Shown one piece after another: positions 49,812-56,350 of a stretch of DNA of 64,000 nt. Where the stretch lies: assembly GCF_026930205.1 (NCBI RefSeq), contig NZ_JANHOI010000001.1:332431-396430 (forward strand). The letters are read 5' to 3'. The stretch is from Bartonella sp. 220B (GTDB lineage: Bacteria; Pseudomonadota; Alphaproteobacteria; Rhizobiales; Rhizobiaceae). Position 1 is the stretch's first letter, and every line of letters starts with the position of its first letter. Made by a program: the position numbers and the translations under genes. The notes beneath the pieces were generated by a model. The model did no database searches, had not been told where the DNA came from, and saw nothing but the letters and a program-made list of their open reading frames with translations.

Positions 49812-49990
49812 AGCAATTTTTGTGTTTGCATTTTCACGTCGGTTGCGAGCACCCTCTTATGCGTATTCTGGGAGCTTGAAAATACTGAACTCTAGTCAGT
49901 CTTTTTTGCTTTTAGTGCTTAAAGCATCTGAACAGTGCAAAAACTCTCGGAATTTCTATAAATTTTATCTCTTGGAGGTAAAAAAAATAG
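49812..49990 (-). pseudogene. Remnant of the cassette IV leader RNA
   Basis: Read on the minus strand it matches the Brt-like leaders: CACTAAAAGCAAAAAAGACT, GAGTTCAGTATTTTCAAGC, TCCCAGAATACGC, AGAGGGTGCTCGCAACCG. The 10-base CTCCCGGAAT site is mutated (CTCCCAGAAT), as is its partner (ATTCCGAGAG), so the competing pairing of the intact leaders is weakened. Its 3' end holds the first codons of the HTH gene, whose remainder lies at 48536-48868. Confidence 0.7.
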
Positions 49991-50009
49991 CATTGCTTTC
50001 AAAGCGTTC

Positions 50010-51068
50010 TTAAAAAATAGGAAGGAGTTTTATTGCCTCTTTTTGCGCTTTTTCCAATTGTGCATTGTTCATCCCTTGGAGCATCATTTCAAGGTCAGGC
50101 GCTTCCATTTTCGCTTGCTTGGCAAGGATATACCATGCGGCAGCCATGATGATATCGCCTTTTGTGCCTATTCCATCCCGATAAAGCCTTGCAAGAGAAA
50201 TCTGTGCTGGTGGAATCATGTCGTGCGCATTACTGAGAAGCAAACGAAAAGCACGTTGAAAATCGGTTTCTCCTCCACGCCCTTGCACAAGCCATTGTGC
50301 CAAAAGAATTTGTGCCTCAAAATGTTTATTTTGTGCGGCTGCTTCCATGAGTCTGCGTGCATTACGGTCATCCTTTGGCCGTGTTAATGTGCCCGTGGCA
50401 AGTATTCTTGCTGCGGCAAAAGCAGCATTCGCATCACCAAGGGCAGCGCCTTTTAAGAACCATTTTAAAGCTTGTTCTTTCGCTTCATTTTCATGGTTTT
50501 GTGAGGAAACACCAGGAAGAGCCTGCTTTTCACGTGAGGCTTTGTAGAGAAGCATTTTTCCATAATAAAAATAGGCTTCTTTTACACCAGCTTCGAGAGA
50601 TTTTTGAATAAACTGTTCGCCAAGTTCTTGATTTTGTGTAACAAAATGACCATCAAACAACATGAGTCCATAGCGCAATTGTGCTTGCGGTTCGCCCTGT
50701 TTTGCTGCGCGTCCATACCACAAAGCGGCGCGTGCACCATCAATAGGAACGGCGCATCCTTCCATATAAATGCGCGCAAGAAGGGTTTGTGCAAAGGGAT
50801 CATTTTGTTCTGCACGCTTTAGCGCTTCACGAAAAGCTTTCAAATAATAGCCTTGGATATAATAGTCATAGGCTTGATCATATTGCCCTGCCTGTAAGGG
50901 TTGGAAAGGTTCTTTTGTTTCTGAAGATTCTTGAATGGTATTGAGGGAATGCTCAAAATTTGAGGCTTCTTCGGTAAGGTTAGCAGAGCTTTCAACAATG
51001 GTTGCAAGCCACATCACACTCAAAATGAACAGTGTCGTGCTTGTTTTTATCATGCCTTGCTTTATCAT
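50010..51068 (-). CDS. Exported Sel1-like repeat (TPR) protein
   Basis: Secreted or periplasmic protein of 352 residues. A hydrophobic signal (TTLFILSVMWLATIVES) begins a few residues in; ATGs at 51068 and 51053 are both possible. The mature part is a run of Sel1-like repeats of about 36 residues, with the pattern AxxxLAxxYxxGxxVxxDxxxAxxWYxxAAxxG (AQTLLARIYMEGCAVPIDGA, AQLRYGLMLFDGHFVTQNQE, AQISLARLYRDGIGTKGDII). Such proteins scaffold protein contacts and are often host-facing in intracellular bacteria. A decayed thiE end lies just upstream, so it was probably once next to thiE. Confidence 0.88.
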   Translation of the reverse strand: MIKQGMIKTSTTLFILSVMWLATIVESSANLTEEASNFEHSLNTIQESSETKEPFQPLQAGQYDQAYDYYIQGYYLKAFREALKRAEQNDPFAQTLLARIYMEGCAVPIDGARAALWYGRAAKQGEPQAQLRYGLMLFDGHFVTQNQELGEQFIQKSLEAGVKEAYFYYGKMLLYKASREKQALPGVSSQNHENEAKEQALKWFLKGAALGDANAAFAAARILATGTLTRPKDDRNARRLMEAAAQNKHFEAQILLAQWLVQGRGGETDFQRAFRLLLSNAHDMIPPAQISLARLYRDGIGTKGDIIMAAAWYILAKQAKMEAPDLEMMLQGMNNAQLEKAQKEAIKLLPIF

Positions 51069-51096
51069 TGATGCTCTCTCCCCAGCAATGGAAAAA

Positions 51097-51430
51097 TTTT
51101 ACATTTTTTTTTCATCATTTCAAGTGTTGGTAAGGGATTGTTGTGGGTAAAGAGGATATCAGCAATGGCAATAAATTCATAGATTGTTTTAATCGTTCTT
51201 CGAGAGTTGTAACGCATTTTTGAATATTTTTATCTTCTTGTGTCTTTGATTGTTTTATAGAAATTTCTAAATTTTTTTCTATAAGCTCCGGCAAAAAAAT
51301 CAGTTGTAAGATTGTTTTCTGCTTGAAACAGTGTGAGGATTTTTATCCTTTCTGCACATCATTTCCTTCACTGAAGATTGCGCGTTTGTGTGAATTGGCA
51401 TTGTGCGGGTGTCGAGGTGGTTTTTTTCAT
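51097..51430 (-). pseudogene. Decayed copy of the 3' end of the thiE-like gene
   Basis: Plus-strand blocks TTCATCATTTCAAGTGTTGG, GGATTGTTGTGGGTAAA and GGCAATAAATTCAT match the end of the thiE-like gene at 55520-55600 (TTCATCATTTCAAGTATTAT, GGATTATCGTGGGTAAA, AGCGATAAATTCAC). A second block, GGCATTGTGCGGGTGTCGAG at about 51400, matches GCACATTGCGCGGGTGTGCA at about 55693. The spacing between blocks is longer than in the parent, so there are insertions. There is no open frame. Confidence 0.7.
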
Positions 51431-51918
51431 GGATATTTTGCCATAGATTCAAAATCTACTGAAAAAGACGGATGGCTGTAGCCACTGAAATGAGATGGAT
51501 GGTGAAAAAAATGGATGGCCTTTTATCATTTTTGTTAAGAAGCTTTGTTTGCTGTCCATCTCTTGTTCGGGATTGTTTGGCTGTCCCATTTAGTGTGGTC
51601 ATTTTTCTATTGAATGTTTGTGAACAGAGAAGGAGGAGGCTATTATGATTTGAGGGGTAAAAATGCCTGTTATGCATTGCCTTAAGGCAAGAGCTGTTGC
51701 AACAATTGGCAATCGGTAAACAGAATAATGATGTTGGCTTGTTCTTTTATAAGATTAAAGATGGTGTTCAATGGATTTACCGTTAAATGGTGAGAGCCAC
51801 CGTTAGATAATGTATTAGGTGCGACTTCAAATTGACCCAATAAATTTTCAACCGTTGTTTTTTGAAATTTGTCCTCTTAGAAAATGTTCATGAATAAAGA
51901 GAGGGGGCTACCATGATT
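51431..51918. other. Debris region between the thiE remnant and cassette II
   Basis: About 490 bases without an intact gene. A 41-codon open tail at 51661-51786 (plus strand) reads ALRQELLQQLAIGKQNNDVG and LFFYKIKDGVQWIYR before a stop; it looks like the end of a lost protein but has no start. Two related blocks of about 40 bases (around 51610-51650 and 51878-51918, sharing GAATGTTTGTGAA / AAATGTTCATGAA and a GGCT(A)CCATGATTT-like end) form a direct repeat, the second abutting cassette II. Confidence 0.4.
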
Positions 51919-52287
51919 TTAAACGTTTTCCTTTTGATCAGAGATGAGTTGTAAAATGGCTTTCTGTTTGACAGAGTTCAGCACTCTAAAGCTTTTTAAA
52001 AGCAGATATTCCTCTTTGCTCGAGATGATTTCATCATGAGGGTATGGGGGCTGTTGTTTTGTGAGGATATCAGTGTAAAAAAAGGAAAGTGGCACATTGA
52101 GAATATTGGCAATTTCGTTCAAACGACCGGCGCTTGCACGATTGAGACCTGTTTCATATTTTTGAATTTGCTGTGCGCTTAGATTTAAAGATTGCCCTAA
52201 TGCTTTTTGAGAGATTTTCAGCATTCTTCGCTTAAAACGAATTTTTTTGCCTATCAAAATGTCGTGAAAAAGGTTTTTGGTTTGCAT
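51919..52287 (-). CDS. XRE-type HTH regulator of the Brt-linked family, cassette II
   Basis: Close paralogue of the protein of cassette I, 122 residues. Helix-turn-helix: IGKKIRFKRRMLKISQKALG, LNLSAQQIQKYETGLNRASA, GRLNEIANILNVPLSFFYTD. The ATG at 52287 (MQTKNLFHD) is used; the same frame stays open upstream through the leader RNA to 52428, but that is because the leader is shared and highly conserved, not because it is coding. The tail ends SDQKENV, four residues longer than in cassette I. It lies inside the accessory island and directly downstream of its own leader. Confidence 0.88.
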   Translation of the reverse strand: MQTKNLFHDILIGKKIRFKRRMLKISQKALGQSLNLSAQQIQKYETGLNRASAGRLNEIANILNVPLSFFYTDILTKQQPPYPHDEIISSKEEYLLLKSFRVLNSVKQKAILQLISDQKENV

Positions 52288-52581
52288 TTCATGCCCCCCC
52301 CACCGGGTGCGAGCGCCCTCGCGTTGGTATTCCGGGAGTAACAAGTACTGAGCTCTAGTCAGTTTTTTGCTTTTAGTGCTTAAAGCACCTGGACATAGCA
52401 AAATCTCCCGGAATCCCGGGATACCCACAGAGTGGGTTCATTTTACGCTAGAGCTTAGGGCTTGTTTTCCCTCTTGATCGTTGCGTAGACGACCAAAATC
52501 ACCTTTTGAGTCATAAAGGAATTTCAGGGGATTTACAATAAAAATGAAAAAGTTTCTGTAATTTATAGTTTTTCTGAGAGG
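52288..52581 (-). ncRNA. Brt-like structured leader RNA, cassette II
   Basis: Begins (minus strand) with CCTCTCAGAAAAACT and runs to the HTH start. In plus-strand coordinates, CTCCCGGAAT (52405-52414) continues into CCCGGGA, forming the local stem, while ATTCCGGGAG (52329-52338) near the HTH gene gives the alternative pairing. Stems for GTGGG/CCCAC and TGCTTTAAGCACTAAAAGCA are also kept. The cassette edge lies 20 bases from the stop of the ParE toxin remnant. RNA ends are not known. Confidence 0.7.
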
Positions 52582-52600
52582 TTCTGTGTTGTGCATCAAA

Positions 52601-52729
52601 TCAAATGGAGAGTGGAAATTCACGGCGGGCGTGTGCTACGGTAACAATCTCAATTTTCCTTGTCGCTACTCGGTACAATATAAGATAGTTCGGATGCGCT
52701 ATGATTTCTCGCAATCCTAGCACCCCTGC
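52601..52729 (-). pseudogene. C-terminal half of a ParE-type toxin
   Basis: Minus-strand frame reading AGVLGLREIIAHPNYLILYR then VATRKIEIVTVAHARREFPL and a stop. These are the last two conserved blocks of RelE/ParE toxins (GxREIVxHPNYxxxYR and IxILxVxHARxxxP). It has no start or N-terminal half here. The matching N-terminal half is at 54112-54264, on the same strand and in the right order, with the Fic gene in between. Confidence 0.75.
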
Positions 52730-52820
52730 GTTTGTTTATGAAACGTAGAAATATTAGACCTACAAAAGTTAAGCCAATCATTACTATGCCAATGGTCGTA
52801 AGAAATCGCTGTTAAAACGA

Positions 52821-53867
52821 TTAAGGTAAGCTATACCAAGTTGATCGTCCACCACCATGACGTATCAAAAGACCTTTTTCAACGAGTGATGTAAAGGTTG
52901 CTTTAAGTGTGTTTGGGCTTGCTCCGATTTCACGCACCATATCACGAGATGTAACGCGTCCATGATCACGGACATAATCAAGAATATTAAGAGCCAATTC
53001 AGATAAGGAAAAAAGAGCATTTTTTTCACTCTCTATTTTTATTTCTAATTGGCGTTTTTGTTTTTGTAGAGCACGTAAAAAAAAGAGTATCCAAGGCTGC
53101 CAATTAGGTGTTTTAGTATAAATTGTTTTTTGAGTTTGATTCAAAGCTAAGTAGTAGCTTTCTTTATTATTTTCAATAATATTTTCAAGTGACGAATATG
53201 GTACATAAACATAACCTTTTTGTAACAAAAGCAGAGTGGTTAAGATACGACTTAAACGTCCATTCCCATCTTGAAAAGGATGGATAGCTAAAAAAGTAAC
53301 ATTAAAAATACCAATCGTAAGCAAAGGGTGAAGATTCTTCAATTCATTGGTTTTATTGAACCAAGTAATAAGTTCTTGCATTCGATATGGTGTATCAAAT
53401 GGTGTGGCTGTTTCAAAAACGATACCAACCATTTTTCCTTGAGAATTAAATGCTGCTACGTCATTGCGTAGAGTCTTATATTCGCCTCGATGTCGTTCAT
53501 CTTTATCGCTACAGCACAAAAGGTCACGATGAAGTTGTTTTATATGATTTTCTGTAATAGGAATATCATTCCAAGATTGAAAGATTGTCTCCATGACCTT
53601 GGCATAGCCGATAACTTCTTGTTCATCACGACTCTTAAAATGTTTAATTTCTAAATTTACCAAAAGCTGTTCAATCTCGCGGTCTGTTAATTTGCTGCCT
53701 TCAATGCGCGTGGAAGAACCGATACTTTCAACAGTAGCAATATGGCGAAGAGCATTCAATCGCTCAGGCGCAAGAGTACCAAGAGCGCGCCATGCACCTT
53801 TAAATTCATCAATCTCAGAAATGAGATTCAGTAACTCTTGTGTAATTTGAAGTGTATCTGTTTGCAT
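52821..53867 (-). CDS. Fic-domain protein, class II (N-terminal inhibitory helix)
   Basis: Predicted AMP-transferase (or other nucleotidyl/phosphoryl transferase) of 348 residues. The Fic motif HPFQDGNGR is at about 196-204, with the catalytic histidine present. The inhibitory motif S-x-x-x-E-G occurs as STRIEG at about 52-57, in the N-terminal domain, so the enzyme is class II and self-inhibited, with no need for a separate antitoxin. The C-terminal 60 residues form a winged helix (VRDHGRVTSRDMVREIGASP, TFTSLVEKGLLIRHGGG). No BID domain or secretion signal is seen, so it is not a Bep effector. It sits inside a split ParE toxin gene. Confidence 0.92.
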   Translation of the reverse strand: MQTDTLQITQELLNLISEIDEFKGAWRALGTLAPERLNALRHIATVESIGSSTRIEGSKLTDREIEQLLVNLEIKHFKSRDEQEVIGYAKVMETIFQSWNDIPITENHIKQLHRDLLCCSDKDERHRGEYKTLRNDVAAFNSQGKMVGIVFETATPFDTPYRMQELITWFNKTNELKNLHPLLTIGIFNVTFLAIHPFQDGNGRLSRILTTLLLLQKGYVYVPYSSLENIIENNKESYYLALNQTQKTIYTKTPNWQPWILFFLRALQKQKRQLEIKIESEKNALFSLSELALNILDYVRDHGRVTSRDMVREIGASPNTLKATFTSLVEKGLLIRHGGGRSTWYSLP

Positions 53868-54111
53868 ACCGGAATATATGCCTGATTATACCTGATTGTC
53901 AATTAGTACATACAAAATACGTAATAAATATTTAATAAAGCTGTTAGACAATATTCCACAACGAGCCTTATTAGGTAAGAGTTGACCACAATCCACTTCG
54001 TGTCATGATGGACAACTCTCGTTATGAAAAATTGTTGTTTTTATTAAGCTTACTTGCTCGTATAGATTGGTCACTACAGCGCTATATGGGAGCGCGTTCC
54101 CTCTCACGTTG

Positions 54112-54264
54112 GCGATACAGGTACGGATGTTCGGACAATGGCAGGACACAAGCTTCCAGAAGTTTTTTCATTCGCCGCGCAGCAGGCGGATTTTCTCGAG
54201 CAATGTAAGTTAAAATTTGACGTAAATCATTGCGCGCCGAAGGCAATCAGACAACTGGTAGCAT
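54112..54264 (-). pseudogene. parE: N-terminal half of a ParE-type toxin
   Basis: Starts at an ATG overlapping the antitoxin stop (TAATG), the normal toxin-antitoxin arrangement. It reads MLPVV, then TGA (54247-54249) where the family has Trp, then LPSARNDLRQILTYIARENP and PAARRMKKLLEACVLPLSEH up to PYLYR, where similarity ends. It continues as unrelated sequence. The C-terminal half is at 52601-52729; the two parts join to 93 codons, the usual ParE length. The gene is dead twice over: a nonsense codon and an insertion. Confidence 0.78.
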
Positions 54265-54455
54265 TAGAATTTCTTCTGTTCAGCTTCAAGCTGTTCTATG
54301 ATAGTTTCCATTTCAGCCATAACTTCATCATGCGCAAGTGCAGGATATGGATTTGCAAGGCTCCTTGCTGCTTTTTCACGGAGCCACGTAGTATAGCTGT
54401 TTTCCTGTTCAATGGTTTCAAATTCTGAGACGAACGGAGAAAGGGTACTTTTCAT
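54264..54455 (-). CDS. Antitoxin of a ParDE/RelBE-like pair
   Basis: A 63-residue protein, mostly helical, with the pattern FETIEQENSYTTWLREKAAR then SLANPYPALAHDEVMAEMET. This matches the small antitoxins paired with ParE toxins (YxxWLRxKVxxSLAxPxPxIPHDEVMAEM). AGGAAA lies eight bases before the ATG. Its stop overlaps the ATG of the dead toxin gene by two bases. The gene seems intact, so it is an orphan antitoxin, which could still act against a related toxin elsewhere in the genome. Confidence 0.82.
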   Translation of the reverse strand: MKSTLSPFVSEFETIEQENSYTTWLREKAARSLANPYPALAHDEVMAEMETIIEQLEAEQKKF

Positions 54456-54485
54456 GATAGTATTTCCTTTCCATTTTCCTCTATT

Positions 54486-54640
54486 TTAGACGCTATCATT
54501 ATTATGCATCCACACTCTGTTGTCCATAAATTTTTCAATACTCCTTTGGCTTAAACGATAAATTATTCTATAAGTTGCTCTTTCACGGAAAGGGATACAA
54601 TATTCTCCACTGGAATACTCCAATTCTTTCTCGATTTTTA
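54486..54640 (-). pseudogene. Degenerate unknown coding remnant
   Basis: A minus-strand frame reads ERNLFDLKIEKELEYSSGEY, CIPFRERATYRIIYRLSQRS, IEKFMDNRVWMHNNDSV and stops. Upstream, another frame (TEDFKQLLEIKMK) seems to continue it across a frameshift. It looks like a small decayed protein gene. It lies between the antitoxin and the TIR-like gene. No family was recognised. Confidence 0.35.
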
Positions 54641-54740
54641 AATCGAACAAATTTCTTTCATCTTTATTTCAAGAAGTTGTTTGAAATCCTCAGTGGGCGT
54701 TGTTTAAATTTAACTGAATGCATAAGCAATTGCTTTTGGA

Positions 54741-55451
54741 TCAATAGTAACCAGAGTCTATTAATTGTTCAGTAAGTTTTGGAACTGTTTCTTTTACGTG
54801 TTCTTGGAAAGGAATGTACATAATTCCACTCATATCTGAAGGTTTCTCAATATTTTGGTCTTCTTTTATGAGAATAGCAACATTTTTGCGAGAAAGTGCG
54901 GACATTAACATGCCCATTTCGAGAATAACATTTTGTCGTGCACGAGGTTTTGCTGCTGTTGCACCGGCAGATTTGGCATAGCCCATGTCATCAGGAGTAA
55001 GCAGAACAATACCAAATTTTATTGAACGGGTTGGTGTACAGATTTCTGTTTCTAAAGCTTCAATGATGGTTGAACCATTTCCACTCGTATTTTGCAAGAC
55101 GTATGGTTCAAGCTTAAGCTTATGAAGAATAAGTTCAAGTTGCTCTAGAGCAGCAGAATCATGACCATGAACGATAAAAACTTTTAGAGAAGGAGGGGAT
55201 GATTTTTCCTTTATATGCTTAGCCAACTCTTTTTCTATGGTTCTTTCACCGTGACAGTAGACTATTCCTGTGTTTGTAAACCAAGTAATGGTTTTTCCCT
55301 TAGAAGTTTTCATATTATGCGCTATCCCAGTGAGAATGCGTTGGGGCCCAGCGAAAATTGGTTCGGATGTAACGTTTATGATTTTATATCCAGCTTTGCG
55401 CACTATGTTTTGAAGATCTTCAAACGTTCCATCGTGTCTTATGTGACTCAC
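54741..55451 (-). CDS. TIR-like nucleotide-binding protein (possible NAD-consuming defence effector)
   Basis: A 236-residue protein. From about residue 90 it matches the TIR-like family of predicted nucleotide-binding proteins (Pfam PF10137 as I recall): KVFIVHGHDSAALEQLELIL (90-109), a GNGSTIIEALE segment (124-134), IVLLTPDDMGYAK (148-160) and ARQNVILEMGMLMSAL (171-186), with E178 where TIR NADases have their catalytic glutamate. The N-terminal 80 residues contain MKTSKGKTITWFTNTGIVYC, which resembles the small beta-strand domain placed before many such TIR-like proteins. It starts at a GTG with AGGGGGG before it. Related proteins act as effectors in CBASS, Pycsar or stand-alone immunity; no cyclase gene is nearby. 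Confidence 0.82.
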   Translation of the reverse strand: MSHIRHDGTFEDLQNIVRKAGYKIINVTSEPIFAGPQRILTGIAHNMKTSKGKTITWFTNTGIVYCHGERTIEKELAKHIKEKSSPPSLKVFIVHGHDSAALEQLELILHKLKLEPYVLQNTSGNGSTIIEALETEICTPTRSIKFGIVLLTPDDMGYAKSAGATAAKPRARQNVILEMGMLMSALSRKNVAILIKEDQNIEKPSDMSGIMYIPFQEHVKETVPKLTEQLIDSGYY

Positions 55452-55499
55452 TTGTGTCCCCCCTCTGTATCACTAATCGTTCATGATAGTTTCTGCGCA

Positions 55500-56237
55500 T
55501 TACAGGGGCGATTTTTTACATTTTTCTTTCATCATTTCAAGTATTATCAAGGGATTATCGTGGGTAAAAATGATTTCTTCAACAGCGATAAATTCACAAG
55601 CGGTTTTGAGCACTTCATCAAAACTTGCAAAATCGCTCCCCGCTTGAACAATGGCAGGGATTTCCATCACTTCTGCCCACCATTGTCCTAACTGCACATT
55701 GCGCGGGTGTGCATGTGGTTTTTTATCAGCACCAAGTTTTCCAAATAGCAGATAGTCCACGCCGGCTTCTCCAGCAAGCATGGCGCTATGGCGATTGCGC
55801 ACATTTCCAAAACCTATGATTTTTTGCTCCTTTTTTTGATTTTCAAGGTTTGCAAGAGCGTTAAAATCACCCTCTACATGCAAGCCATCCGCCTTTATTC
55901 GTCCTGCAATGCGGCTGTCACCCGCAATAAGAAGGGCGCTATCCGCTCGTTGAATATCTTCTCCGTAGAGTTGTGCTTGTTTTTGTAAAAAAACATCATC
56001 ATCTTGGGAATCATAGAGAATGACGCATGCAAAAGATTTGGTTTGCAAACTTTGGGGTTGCACGGTTGGGGTTTGGGTGCTTTGCCTTTGCGAGGTTGGG
56101 GTGTACAAGAGTTGGCGCAAAAGCTCAGAATCTAAAGACCGTCGAACATCTAATGTCAAAACCAATTGAGGATAAGATTCCGTTTGAGGATGCGATTCAA
56201 GATGCGATTCGGGCGGTTTATTTTTTTGTTTTGTCAT
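55500..56237 (-). CDS. ThiE-like (thiamine monophosphate synthase family) protein
   Basis: TIM-barrel protein of the TMP synthase/TenI superfamily, 245 residues. Recognisable parts are CVILYDSQDDDVFLQKQAQL, ADSALLIAGDSRIAGRIKAD, GLHVEGD, IIGFGNVRNRHSAM, and GEAGVDYLLFGKLGADKKPH. The phosphate-binding loops are only partly kept, so it may be the rhizobial second ThiE paralogue rather than the true enzyme. The N-terminus is Pro/Ser/His-rich, and a low-complexity Gln/Thr/Ser stretch (TSQRQSTQTPTVQPQSLQTK, about 48-67) interrupts the region before the second strand. Its 3' end is repeated in decayed form at 51.1 kb. Confidence 0.78.
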   Translation of the reverse strand: MTKQKNKPPESHLESHPQTESYPQLVLTLDVRRSLDSELLRQLLYTPTSQRQSTQTPTVQPQSLQTKSFACVILYDSQDDDVFLQKQAQLYGEDIQRADSALLIAGDSRIAGRIKADGLHVEGDFNALANLENQKKEQKIIGFGNVRNRHSAMLAGEAGVDYLLFGKLGADKKPHAHPRNVQLGQWWAEVMEIPAIVQAGSDFASFDEVLKTACEFIAVEEIIFTHDNPLIILEMMKEKCKKSPL

Positions 56238-56350
56238 GTAAAGTCCTTGATTTTAAAAAATAAACTTGACTTTTAAAAATAAACTTTCATCATATAAGTG
56301 CGCTTTGCTAAAAGCGAATGATCTCTTTTGTTGCGTATGGAGGTCCGTTT

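Noticed and set aside
52288..52428. Upstream extension of the cassette II HTH frame
   Set aside because: The frame is open, but this part is the conserved structured leader, and the other cassettes do not keep the frame open, so it is not coding.
52730..52810. Short frame encoding a membrane helix (VMIGLTFVGLIFLRF), minus strand
   Set aside because: No clear start or ribosome site, and it runs out of frame into the toxin remnant. It may be the end of an incoming gene but cannot be supported as a gene.
54005..54208. 67-codon frame on the plus strand
   Set aside because: It is antisense to the ParE N-terminal remnant and has no family resemblance or conserved start; a shadow.
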